From Atribacterota bacterium (GTDB lineage Bacteria > Atribacterota > Phoenicimicrobiia > Phoenicimicrobiales > Phoenicimicrobiaceae), in NCBI GenBank assembly GCA_030599445.1, contig JAUVOA010000067.1, forward strand, positions 1 through 7,560: DNA of 7,560 nt. Reading direction: 5' to 3'. The notes under the pieces are model-generated. The model made no database searches. It saw only the letters and a program-made list of their open reading frames with translations, and was not told the origin of the DNA. Below, one piece after another: positions 1-6,873 of the stretch; the first letter of the stretch is position 1; the number at the start of each line of letters is the position of its first letter. The translations under genes and the position numbers were made by a program.

Positions 1-20
1 TACTTTTCTTTATCAAACAT
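1..20 (-). CDS. 5' end of an unidentified gene running off the left edge
   Basis: An ATG on the minus strand at 20-18 is preceded by a near-perfect Shine-Dalgarno AAGGAGG (plus-strand 28-34) with a 7-nt spacer, so a translated gene almost certainly starts here. The visible codons read M-F-D-K-E-K. The next codon begins TA, so it is either Tyr or a stop, and the window ends before this can be decided. The gap to the LarA-like gene is 62 nt with no clear terminator, so the gene is probably the next cistron of the same operon. Nothing can be said about its function from six residues. Confidence 0.6.
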
Positions 21-82
21 TAAAATGCCTCCTTATTATTAATTTTTTTCTCTACTATGCATTCTTAATACCTTGCTTGATT

Positions 83-1369
83 TTAATATGGATAAGTGAG
101 TAAATTGCCTCCTTTGTCTGCCCTTAATCTTCTTGCCTCACCTACAATATTAATCTTTTTGTTATTTTTAACCTCTTCTAATAATACCTTTGAAACTTCC
201 ATTTCAATGATATTTGATGTGTTTTGAATTCTAACCATTTTTACGTTTTCGCAATTTTTATTCAATGTTTTCATAGCTACTTTAATTGCGTATTCATCAT
301 TTTTTAGAACAAGGGGTATTTTCCCTTCTAAATATCCATTAGAGGCAAGTAAATTTGTATAGAATACATTAAAGTCAATTTTTTCAAATAGCTTTTTCGT
401 AATTAAATCGGATAAACCAATACCTGCTGCATTTCCGTGTGTTTTTTCAGTAAAGTCCAGGGGAATTATAATATGAATATTTTTTCCAATATTTTTTTCT
501 GCGGATTTTGATCTTCCTATAATATTGGGGTCCATACCAGCTCCACTAATATCTTTTCCTATTTCATTGACAAGCAAAATATCGATTTCGGACAAAGGAA
601 GTTTAGGCATTAATTGTTTTTCTTTCCTTAAAAGTTTTTTTTCTACCTCAAGGAAATTTTCTGGATCTATAGCCACAATTTCACTTAATTTACTGAAATT
701 GTTTTCCAGCAAAGCAATTCCTAACACTATAGGTGCTTTTTCTAACACTTTTAATCCAACTTCTGGAATAATTTTAAAAAATGATTCTATTCCATAATTA
801 TGTATTGTAGTAGCCCCTCTGTGCTTCCCTAATCCAACCGCCACCATTTTTAACAAACCGCTTTCTATATCACCAGAAAAATCAGTATGCGGTTTAATCC
901 TGGCCACAATAATAATCGCATCTGCTAACATAGCATTTTTATCAATGTATACAGGAATATTATTCTTGGTTTCTCCAAGTTTTATAGTTTTCATTGAAGA
1001 AATAATAGGGATATTAAGACTTTCCTTGCTAATACCGAAATCTCTTAATACTTTTTTTTGACCATCTGCTATCCCGCCTCCATGGCTACCCATGGCTGGA
1101 ACAATAAAAGGTATTCCTCCAATTTTTTTTACTTCTGTTATAATTGCCGATACTACATCTGCAAGCTTATTAATATTTCTACTTCCCACTGCAATCGCTA
1201 CTTTTGAACCCTCTTTTATTTTTTTATTAAATTTAGTTTTTGCTATTTGTTTTTGTACCGTTTCAAAAATATTAGTTAGGTGTATATCAGGAACATTTTG
1301 TTCAATTTGAATCATTTCAGGAAATTTAATTTTATCAATGCCTATCACTTTTACTTTAGAAATATCCAT
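83..1369 (-). CDS. LarA-like (DUF2088) hydroxyacid racemase/epimerase family protein
   Basis: The predicted product has 428 aa and resembles the lactate racemase LarA family, in which a nickel-pincer nucleotide (NPN) cofactor catalyses racemisation or epimerisation of 2-hydroxyacids by hydride transfer. Landmarks in order are GSRN with R64, MGSHGGG with H96, KPHTDFSG with H161, ESGLLKM with K174, GKHRGA with H183 and TIHNYG with H190. R64, H96, H161, K174 and H190 are plausible counterparts of the catalytic Arg, the His residues and the NPN-attached Lys of characterised LarA. The start chosen is ATG at 1369, preceded by AAAGGA about 7 nt upstream. A 12-codon longer reading from a TTG at 1405 has no ribosome binding site. 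There is no signal peptide, so it should be cytoplasmic. The gene follows the dehydrogenase after 95 nt. No NPN biosynthesis genes (larB, larC, larE) are in the window. The family is fairly sure; the substrate is unknown, and a non-nickel role in this divergent branch cannot be excluded. Confidence 0.82.
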   Translation of the reverse strand: MDISKVKVIGIDKIKFPEMIQIEQNVPDIHLTNIFETVQKQIAKTKFNKKIKEGSKVAIAVGSRNINKLADVVSAIITEVKKIGGIPFIVPAMGSHGGGIADGQKKVLRDFGISKESLNIPIISSMKTIKLGETKNNIPVYIDKNAMLADAIIIVARIKPHTDFSGDIESGLLKMVAVGLGKHRGATTIHNYGIESFFKIIPEVGLKVLEKAPIVLGIALLENNFSKLSEIVAIDPENFLEVEKKLLRKEKQLMPKLPLSEIDILLVNEIGKDISGAGMDPNIIGRSKSAEKNIGKNIHIIIPLDFTEKTHGNAAGIGLSDLITKKLFEKIDFNVFYTNLLASNGYLEGKIPLVLKNDEYAIKVAMKTLNKNCENVKMVRIQNTSNIIEMEVSKVLLEEVKNNKKINIVGEARRLRADKGGNLLTYPY

Positions 1370-1464
1370 TAATCGTTCCTTTCTATTTAAATTAAAATCA
1401 AACAATTTGTAATAAAATTATGTAGTATTTCTATAATTGTATATATTTATTATCTTTTAGCAGC

Positions 1465-2565
1465 TTAAAAAAGGAAATTATAATTCTTTAGCCCTAATTC
1501 GTCACAAATAGCAATAATCTGGTTTTGAAGAATTTCATTTAATGGTACTCCCTTATCTTTTCTTTCTAACCATATAAGGTATTCTTTTTCTCCTGCAGTA
1601 TAAATTTTATTTTGTCCTGGAACTTTTTTAGATGCGCGAATGCTACGAAGAATATTTCCAGTAATTTTCTTAAATGATTCAATATCTATAAAAGCAGAAA
1701 TATTAATAGCAATAAAAAAATGACCAATATTGCGATTTTTCTCTTCGGTTGATGTTTTAAGGAATTGTCCACCCTGTAAAGCAGTTGAAAGAATTTCTAC
1801 TACTGTGGCATATCCATAACCTTTATAACCCGCATTTTCTTCTCCTAAACCACCCAGAGGTAAAATAGCAGCTTCTCCTCCTGGAAACTGAATATTTTTT
1901 ATAGCTTGATATGCACTTAATATACTCTCCCCTTTATTATCTATAACCCAGCTTTCTGGAAGGCTTTTCCCAGTACTATTATAAATTTCTATTTTCCCAT
2001 TTGAAGTAACAGATGTTGAACAATCTAGCACAAAAGGAAATTCTTCATCAGAAGGTATTCCAAAAGTCAAAGGATTTGTACCCAGCATAGCTTCTACTCC
2101 AAAAGTTGGAGCAACAGAAGGACGTGAATTCGTGCCAGTAATTCCAATCATATTTTCTTCAATTGCCATTAATGAATAATAACCAGCAATTCCATAATGA
2201 GCAGAATTTCTTACCGCTACCATTCCTAAACCATATTTACTTGCTTTTTTTATAGCTAAAGTCATAGATTTTTTTGCAATCACTTGCCCCATCCCATTAT
2301 GACCATCAATAACTGCAGTTGTAGGGCCTTCTCTAACAATTTCTACATTTGTTTTTGGTGATAAAAGCCCAGATTTAATACGATCATAATACATTGGCTT
2401 TAAACGGGCAATGCCGTGAGAATCTATTCCTCTTTTATCGGCTGCAATAAGAACATTTGCACAAATTTTCGCATCTTCTTTAGAGATCCCCAGTTCTTTA
2501 AACACATCAATTATAAAACTCTCCATTGTATTAAAATCAACCCACACAATATTATTATTAGCCAA
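1465..2565 (-). CDS. Type-2 malate/L-lactate dehydrogenase (Ldh_2) family oxidoreductase
   Basis: This is a 366-aa NAD(P)-dependent oxidoreductase of the family that includes malate, L-sulfolactate and ureidoglycolate dehydrogenases and 2,3-diketo-L-gulonate reductase. It would interconvert a 2-hydroxyacid and a 2-oxoacid in the cytoplasm. Visible motifs are ADKRGIDSHGIAR (residues 42-54, with H50 and R54 four apart as in the catalytic pair of YiaK-type enzymes), NSAHYGIAGYYS (120-131), GTNPLTFGIPS (162-172), the FVLDCSTS loop (178-185) followed by GK at 190-191, and GYKGYGYATVVEILS (246-260). The length is typical. The start codon is TTG at 2565, supported by AAGGAGT with about a 6-nt spacer; the next ATG, at codon 14, would remove the start of the first helix. 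The gene lies 54 nt after dctM, which points to one transcript with the transporter. The family is secure; the substrate cannot be told. Confidence 0.92.
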   Translation of the reverse strand: MANNNIVWVDFNTMESFIIDVFKELGISKEDAKICANVLIAADKRGIDSHGIARLKPMYYDRIKSGLLSPKTNVEIVREGPTTAVIDGHNGMGQVIAKKSMTLAIKKASKYGLGMVAVRNSAHYGIAGYYSLMAIEENMIGITGTNSRPSVAPTFGVEAMLGTNPLTFGIPSDEEFPFVLDCSTSVTSNGKIEIYNSTGKSLPESWVIDNKGESILSAYQAIKNIQFPGGEAAILPLGGLGEENAGYKGYGYATVVEILSTALQGGQFLKTSTEEKNRNIGHFFIAINISAFIDIESFKKITGNILRSIRASKKVPGQNKIYTAGEKEYLIWLERKDKGVPLNEILQNQIIAICDELGLKNYNFLF

Positions 2566-2619
2566 AACTTACTCCTTTCATTATTTATCTCAAATAGAAT
2601 ATCTAAAACATCTAATTGT

Positions 2620-3915
2620 TTAAGTAATTAATCTAAATAGAGTAGGCAACCACATAACGATAACCGGAATATAAGTAATTATTAATAAAACAACAATGTT
2701 TACTATTAAAAATGGTATCATTTCTCCTACAATTTTTTCCATTGGTAAATCACTAATCATACATCCTGTAAAAAGAGCTGCACCATATGGAGGTGTAATA
2801 AGACCAATCATCAAATTATAAGTTACTACAACCCCAAAATGAATTGGGTGAATTCCCAGAGTTTCAGCAAGGGGTAAAAGTATAGGAATGATAATAAGAA
2901 TAGCTGGCAAGCTATCCATAAACATACCCCAAAAAAGAAGGAAAATGTTAATAATTAACAGTACTCCATAGGGATTTTTAGTGATAGAAAATAATATATC
3001 TGCAAATCTTTGAGGAATATTTTCTGTGGCAAGGATCCATCCAAAAACATTTGAAGCTGCCGAAAGCATAAGAATTGTAGCCGAAATAACACCGGCTCTT
3101 TTAATAATCTCAATAAGCGGTTTTATTTGAATATTTTTTCCCTTATAAACTATGATTAAAAATAATCCATAAAAAATTGCAACAGCAGAAGCTTCTGTGG
3201 GGGTAAATATTCCTCCAATTATACCTCCTAAAATTATTACAGGCATCAAGAGAAAGGGTATGGTGCTTAGCACTAGTTTAACCGCTTCTATAAAGCTTAA
3301 ATTTACTATAAACCTGGGGAATTTCCTTTTTTTTGCAATTATGAATACAGCTAAACATTGCGATAGTCCTATTAAGATACCAGGTATAAGTCCTCCAACA
3401 AGCAAACCACCAATTGAGGTTCCTGTTACAGCGCCTACTAACACCAATGGAATGCTTGGTGGAATTATAGGTCCTTGAATTGAAGAACTTACGGTTAAAG
3501 CAACAGCAAATGGTTTTTTATATCCACCTTTTTCCATCATGTCTATTTCAAGTGGTCCGAGTCCTCCAACATCAGCAATTGCAGAGCCAGAACATCCCCC
3601 AAATAGCATACTTGAAAAGATGTTTACATATCCTAATCCGCCATAAAAACGACCAACAAGTGCATTGGTGAAATTTAAAAGTCTTTCTGCTGTTCCGGAA
3701 TAAACCATCAATTCACCTGCAAGCATAAAGAATGGTATTGCCATAAGAATAAAAGTATCTATTCCTGTAAACATACGATGAACGATAAGATACAGGTCCT
3801 GGCCAGTCATAAGCAGGTATACCAAAGAGCCTAAAAGCATACTAAATGAAATGGGAAGTCCAAAAAACATAAAAAGCACAAATATAGAAAGCATTGATAA
3901 AAGAGAAAAATTCAT
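2620..3915 (-). CDS. dctM: TRAP transporter large permease subunit (DctM family)
   Basis: This 431-aa, almost wholly hydrophobic protein is the 11-12-helix ion-coupled transport subunit of a tripartite ATP-independent periplasmic (TRAP) transporter. Diagnostic segments are AIPFFMLAGELM (59-70), FGGCSGSAIADVGGLG (105-120), QGPIIPPSIPLVLVGAVTGT (147-166), GGIFTPTEASAVAIFYG (234-250) and MIGLITPPYGAALF (369-382). The repeated PP and GxSGSA-type motifs mark the two inverted halves of the transport core. The length matches the family. ATG at 3915 has an AGGGGA ribosome binding site 7 nt upstream. It follows dctQ by 38 nt and precedes the dehydrogenase by 54 nt, so it sits inside an operon. The dct name reflects the family and does not prove dicarboxylate transport. 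Confidence 0.97.
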   Translation of the reverse strand: MNFSLLSMLSIFVLFMFFGLPISFSMLLGSLVYLLMTGQDLYLIVHRMFTGIDTFILMAIPFFMLAGELMVYSGTAERLLNFTNALVGRFYGGLGYVNIFSSMLFGGCSGSAIADVGGLGPLEIDMMEKGGYKKPFAVALTVSSSIQGPIIPPSIPLVLVGAVTGTSIGGLLVGGLIPGILIGLSQCLAVFIIAKKRKFPRFIVNLSFIEAVKLVLSTIPFLLMPVIILGGIIGGIFTPTEASAVAIFYGLFLIIVYKGKNIQIKPLIEIIKRAGVISATILMLSAASNVFGWILATENIPQRFADILFSITKNPYGVLLIINIFLLFWGMFMDSLPAILIIIPILLPLAETLGIHPIHFGVVVTYNLMIGLITPPYGAALFTGCMISDLPMEKIVGEMIPFLIVNIVVLLIITYIPVIVMWLPTLFRLIT

Positions 3916-3953
3916 CTTAAAATCCCCTGGCTAAATTAATCTTAAATGGTTTT

Positions 3954-4430
3954 TTACTCAATTTTAAAAGTTTTTTTTCCAAAAATATAATTTGCAATAA
4001 TTTGAAATATCATTAATAATGCCCCGATAGGAAAAGCAAGGTATACCCAAAAGAAAGAAATACGCAAAGCAGGGCTTATCATAATCTTTTCATCAACTGC
4101 CATAAGATATCCTTCTTTAATAATAATAACCAAAATAATAATAATTATAATATCTTTAATAAAATTCCATACTTTTAAAAACTTAATTGGAAATTTTTGA
4201 ATTACAAAAAGCAAAGCAGGATGTTTTTCCTCTCTAAATGCCACAGCACTTCCTAACATTACCATATAAAACATTATATATCTTGCAAATTCTTCTGTCC
4301 CAAAAATAGGAATATTAATAACATAACGGAAAAATATTCCAATAATTACTATTACAAACATAAGTGCCAACAGTAATGATATTAATGTCTTGATAAATTT
4401 AAATAAAATTTTATCAAACTTATTTTCCAT
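3954..4430 (-). CDS. dctQ: TRAP transporter small permease subunit (DctQ family)
   Basis: This 158-aa membrane protein has about four hydrophobic segments (roughly residues 14-34, 51-66, 92-108 and 124-147). It is the small subunit that pairs with DctM in the inner membrane. Family marks are FFRYVINIPIFGTEEFARY (33-51), with the conserved aromatic-Arg-Tyr stretch and the acidic EE-x-AR turn before helix 2, then AFREEKH (64-70) after it. Start ATG 4430 has GAAGG about 9 nt upstream. The third helix is nearly pure isoleucine and is encoded by ATT repeats. The order P-Q-M with a separate dctQ is the classic TRAP arrangement; here 159 nt with two stem-loops separate it from dctP. Confidence 0.93.
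   Translation of the reverse strand: MENKFDKILFKFIKTLISLLLALMFVIVIIGIFFRYVINIPIFGTEEFARYIMFYMVMLGSAVAFREEKHPALLFVIQKFPIKFLKVWNFIKDIIIIIILVIIIKEGYLMAVDEKIMISPALRISFFWVYLAFPIGALLMIFQIIANYIFGKKTFKIE
4119..4152. repeat. AT-only trinucleotide (ATT/AAT) low-complexity tract inside dctQ
   Basis: Runs of AAT/ATA triplets encode the isoleucine-rich core of DctQ helix 3 (residues 95-104, reading I-I-I-I-I-L-V-I-I-I). The minus strand contains four ATT codons in a row, then TTG GTT, then three more ATT. It is in frame, so length changes by whole triplets would leave the helix intact. Confidence 0.5.
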
Positions 4431-4496
4431 ATATTTTCGCCTTCTTTATAGATATTAATGCACCATTCTAAACTTTTATTCCATTATATATATTAT

Positions 4497-4533
4497 ATGG
4501 CTTCTGCCTTATCATAAATAAAGCAGAAGCCAT
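4497..4533. promoter_or_regulatory. Stem-loop in the dctP-dctQ gap (distal hairpin)
   Basis: The arms ATGGCTTCTGC (4497-4507) and GCAGAAGCCAT (4523-4533) are perfectly complementary over 11 bp, with a 15-nt AT-rich loop. It is the most GC-rich stretch of the gap. On the minus strand the stem is followed by mixed A/T rather than a clean U run, so it is not a textbook intrinsic terminator. A partial terminator, an RNA-stability element or a processing barrier lowering dctQM relative to dctP is more likely. Confidence 0.6.
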
Positions 4534-4543
4534 TTCATTTACG

Positions 4544-4601
4544 TCCCTAAATGTACACGAAATATTAAATAAACAAAGTTTATTTAATATTATTTTAGGG
4601 A
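4544..4601. promoter_or_regulatory. Long AT-rich stem-loop overlapping the dctP stop codon
   Basis: The inner arms AATATTAAATAAAC (4561-4574) and GTTTATTTAATATT (4578-4591) match over 14 bp around a 3-nt loop. Outer arms TCCCTAAA (4544-4551) and TTTAGGGA (4594-4601) add 8 bp across an uneven internal loop. The structure includes the dctP stop codon (4590-4592), so the terminating ribosome would compete with its folding. It lies about 10 nt from the second hairpin, giving a tandem hairpin region at the 3' end of dctP. Confidence 0.6.
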
Positions 4602-5648
4602 TTCCATTTCTGCCTTTATCTCATTCTCTACTGCCTTCACAGCAGCTAAATATTCAGCAACAAAATCTTCGCCAAGCTCTTCTTCCATCCATTTTTTTAC
4701 ATATGGTACTGCTTTTTCTTTAAACATTGCCATTTCTTCTGGGGTTGGTGCATATACTTCCATTCCTAAAGATTTGATTTTTTCAAGACCCGTACTACCC
4801 AAGAGTGCACCATATCCATTATAAGTGGCTTGAGCAACCCTCTCACCTTCAACTAAAGCTAATTTTAAATCATCCGGTAAAGATTGGAACCATTCTTCAT
4901 TTATTAAAGTTGCCCCTACTCCCAGAAGATGACCGGTTAAAGTGCAATATTTTTGAACTTGATAAAATTTCTGAGCAATTATATTAGAAAATGGGTTTTC
5001 TTGTCCATCTACCACCTTAGTTTGTAAACTTGTGTAGAGTTCTAAAAAAGGAATTGGGGTTGGAGTGGCACCTAAAGATTCCATTAACTTCATATGTGGT
5101 ACTATTTCCATAGTTCTTAATTTTAAGCCTTTCATATCATCTGGAGTTCTTATTGGCCTAACATCGTTTGTGAGCTGTCTGAATCCAAAAGGTAATAAAT
5201 TAAAAATCCTAATGCCTGTTTTTTCTACACATTCTTCAACTAACTTTCTGGTAAATGGATTGTTAATATCAAATAATCTTACTGCAACCTCTCTCGAAGA
5301 AAAAGTAAAAGGCATATCTACTATACCCAGCTTTTCAAAATACAATGATGCTAATACGCCTGAGGATATATTAACAGCTTCAATTGTACCTTTCCTTACT
5401 TGTTCACATGATGATCTTTGATCAGCCAATTGACCATTTGGATAAATTTCAACTTTTATCCTTCCGCCAGATAACCTTTCAACCTCTGCTTTTAATGTTG
5501 AACAATATGCAGCTGTAGCTCCTGCAAAAGGATCTGCAACATCAACATGACTATATTTCATTAAATATTCCTCTTGAGCAGTAACCACTCCAACAAAAGC
5601 ACTACTTATTATCAAAATACTTAATATTACAAAAAGAATCTTTTTCAT
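4590..5648 (-). CDS. dctP: TRAP transporter periplasmic substrate-binding protein (DctP family)
   Basis: This 352-aa secreted solute receptor hands a substrate, usually a carboxylate, to the DctQM permease. An N-terminal signal peptide is clear: MKK, a hydrophobic stretch (4-22), and a likely cleavage site VTA/QEE after residue 24. Family motifs are GGRIKVEIYPNGQLAD (61-76), VDMPFTFSS (110-118), GFRQLTN (155-161), MKGLKLRTM (172-180) and KVVDGQENPFSNI (211-223). R178 lies where TRAP receptors carry the Arg that salt-bridges the substrate carboxylate, and N218/N222 lie where a second binding-site residue is usual, so the ligand is probably an organic acid. The mature protein has four Cys (49, 81, 140, 235). 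ATG 5648 has AAGGAGG with a strong spacing. It is the first transporter gene, 283 nt after iclR. The substrate class beyond carboxylate is not readable. Confidence 0.96.
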   Translation of the reverse strand: MKKILFVILSILIISSAFVGVVTAQEEYLMKYSHVDVADPFAGATAAYCSTLKAEVERLSGGRIKVEIYPNGQLADQRSSCEQVRKGTIEAVNISSGVLASLYFEKLGIVDMPFTFSSREVAVRLFDINNPFTRKLVEECVEKTGIRIFNLLPFGFRQLTNDVRPIRTPDDMKGLKLRTMEIVPHMKLMESLGATPTPIPFLELYTSLQTKVVDGQENPFSNIIAQKFYQVQKYCTLTGHLLGVGATLINEEWFQSLPDDLKLALVEGERVAQATYNGYGALLGSTGLEKIKSLGMEVYAPTPEEMAMFKEKAVPYVKKWMEEELGEDFVAEYLAAVKAVENEIKAEMESLK

Positions 5649-5760
5649 TTTATCTCCTCCTTATTTAATTCATTTTTTCTGTCTTTATTCCATAAAATGT
5701 CATGATGTATTTAACTATATTTATAATCTTTATTCATGCACCTCCCTTTTCTCTTCGATT

Positions 5761-5816
5761 AGCAGAATTTTTAGTTTAAAAATAAATCCCGAGAAGCAAA
5801 ATCTTGCTATTCTGCT
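5761..5816. promoter_or_regulatory. Nested inverted AGCARRAT half-sites upstream of dctP (candidate operator)
   Basis: Four related octamers are arranged facing inward: AGCAGAAT (5761-5768, plus), AGCAAAAT (5795-5802, plus), AGCAAGAT (5801-5808, minus) and AGCAGAAT (5809-5816, minus). The middle two form the palindrome AGCAA-AATC-TTGCT (5795-5808), and the outer two are exact inverted copies. This could be the binding site of the neighbouring IclR protein or of another dimeric regulator, or an RNA stem-loop in a leader. The pattern is seen directly; the role is inferred. Confidence 0.4.
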
Positions 5817-5830
5817 CTTTGTATGAGATG

Positions 5831-5842
5831 AATTGAACAATT
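5831..5842. promoter_or_regulatory. Small palindrome AATTGAACAATT (candidate operator)
   Basis: The arms AATTG and CAATT flank two bases. A second AATTGA lies 20 bp further on (5851-5856), roughly two helical turns away. This could be a protein-binding repeat, but short AT-rich palindromes arise easily by chance here. Confidence 0.2.
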
Positions 5843-5931
5843 TTATTTATAATTGACTCATTTAAAGTACCGGATAAAACTAAATATGATTAGTTGAAAT
5901 TAAACAAAAATATATAATACGGTAATATTAA

Positions 5932-6720
5932 TTATAATTTTGGATATTTACCGGCGTAATTAATATAACCCATTTCCTTAGAAATGCAATCACAATATTC
6001 TTTAACTTTTTTAGCGATATTGGGAATATTGTTTTCATTTATTCTAAATGCTGGGCCTGAAACACTTAAGGAAGCACTAACCTTCCCGGTATAATCTCGT
6101 ATCGGTCCTGCAACGCATCGTACTCCTTCCTCGTGTTCCATATTATCCACGGCATATCCTTGTTCTCGAATTTTTTCCAACTCTTTTTCCAGTTCTTCTT
6201 CATTAGAAATAGTACCTTCTGTATATCTTATTAAGCCCATTTCTTTTATTGTAAAAGCAAATTTGTCCTTAGGAAGATAAGCCATAATAGCCTTTCCTAC
6301 GCCAGTACAATGCAAGGGAGCTTTTTTTCCAATAAAAATACGGGGGGATAAACTTTGACCGGATTCTTCTTGCTCGATAGAAAGAATTTCTCCTTCAACT
6401 AAAATTCCTAAATGTACTGTTTCATTGAACTCTTTCAATAATTTTTCCATATAGGGGTGAGCTATTTTTCTTAAATCCATATTTTTAATAACTATACTTC
6501 CCAGCTCAAAAAATTTTATACCGAGTTTGTATTTATCGGTTTTAGAATCTTTTATTACAAAACCTTTTTCAGCTAAAGTTGTTAATACATTATGTACATT
6601 ACTTTTATAAATATTTAAAGCTTTGCTTATTTCAGTTATTCCCCACTCAGGTTTTTCTAAACTAAATAACTCAAGCACTTGTAAGGCTCGATCTATGGAT
6701 TGAATTATCTTCCTTTCCAT
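5932..6720 (-). CDS. IclR-family transcriptional regulator
   Basis: This 262-aa regulator has the standard two-part IclR build. The N-terminal winged helix-turn-helix spans about residues 5-65, with ITEISKALNIYKSNVHNVLT (28-47) as the HTH followed by the wing EKGFVIKDSKTDKYKLG. The C-terminal effector-binding domain (about 75-250) shows LHCTGVGKAIMAYLP (136-150), GYAVDNMEHEEGVRCVAGPI (188-207) and ASLSVSGPAFRI (216-227), all signature segments of the ligand pocket. The length is usual. ATG 6720 is preceded by AGGGG about 9 nt upstream. It heads the minus-strand gene set and diverges from the kinase, a position typical of local regulators of sugar-acid or aromatic-acid catabolism. It probably binds a small organic acid and controls dctP and/or the kinase; whether it represses or activates is not visible. 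Confidence 0.95.
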   Translation of the reverse strand: MERKIIQSIDRALQVLELFSLEKPEWGITEISKALNIYKSNVHNVLTTLAEKGFVIKDSKTDKYKLGIKFFELGSIVIKNMDLRKIAHPYMEKLLKEFNETVHLGILVEGEILSIEQEESGQSLSPRIFIGKKAPLHCTGVGKAIMAYLPKDKFAFTIKEMGLIRYTEGTISNEEELEKELEKIREQGYAVDNMEHEEGVRCVAGPIRDYTGKVSASLSVSGPAFRINENNIPNIAKKVKEYCDCISKEMGYINYAGKYPKL

Positions 6721-6788
6721 TATCTATTACCCCTAACTAAATATTTATTTTATTTTAAATTTATCCCTATCACCTTAAATCTCTGATA

Positions 6789-6817
6789 TTAATAGAGAGA
6801 CAATAAAAAAATACCAA
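6789..6817 (-). promoter_or_regulatory. Candidate promoter for iclR
   Basis: On the minus strand TTGGTA (6812-6817) and TATTAA (6789-6794) are separated by 17 nt, each matching four of six consensus bases. The start would be about 60 nt before the iclR ATG. A short inverted repeat, TCTCT/AGAGA (6780-6784 and 6794-6798), surrounds the -10 element and could be a site for autoregulation. Confidence 0.3.
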
Positions 6818-6873
6818 TACTTTCTATTAATTAACAATTTATGGTAAAATAAAGAACACGGTTAGATATTTTA

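Larger units (their letters stand above)
5649..5931. other. iclR-dctP intergenic region
   Basis: These 283 bp hold no gene that I can support. The region is AT-rich and contains the AGCARRAT half-site cluster at 5761-5816 and a small palindrome at 5831-5842. I see no convincing intrinsic terminator after iclR and no clear consensus promoter for dctP; the best minus-strand match (TTGCTT at 5801-5806 with TAAACT 15 nt later) is weak. Read-through from iclR is therefore possible. Confidence 0.5.

Noticed and set aside
525..797. Plus-strand open frame opposite the LarA-like gene
   Set aside because: It is a shadow of the minus-strand gene, with no ribosome binding site and no recognisable domain. 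The same holds for the plus-strand frames at 1092-1310, 2416-2631, 3197-3478, 3480-3671, 4805-4987 and 5065-5421.
1370..1464. Internal promoter between the dehydrogenase and the LarA-like gene
   Set aside because: The 95-nt gap is AT-rich with several TATAAT-like words, but none has a matching -35 at proper spacing.
4497..4533. Intrinsic terminator ending the dctP transcript
   Set aside because: The stem is good, but no U tract follows on either strand, and dctQ and dctM would be left without an obvious promoter. It was kept as a regulatory stem-loop instead.
5853..5881. Plus-strand promoter starting TTGACT
   Set aside because: No suitable -10 lies 16-18 nt downstream, and it would only transcribe antisense to iclR.
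5900..5931. Terminator just after iclR
   Set aside because: Only a 5-bp all-AT stem (TAATA/TATTA) before a short T run is present, too weak to call.
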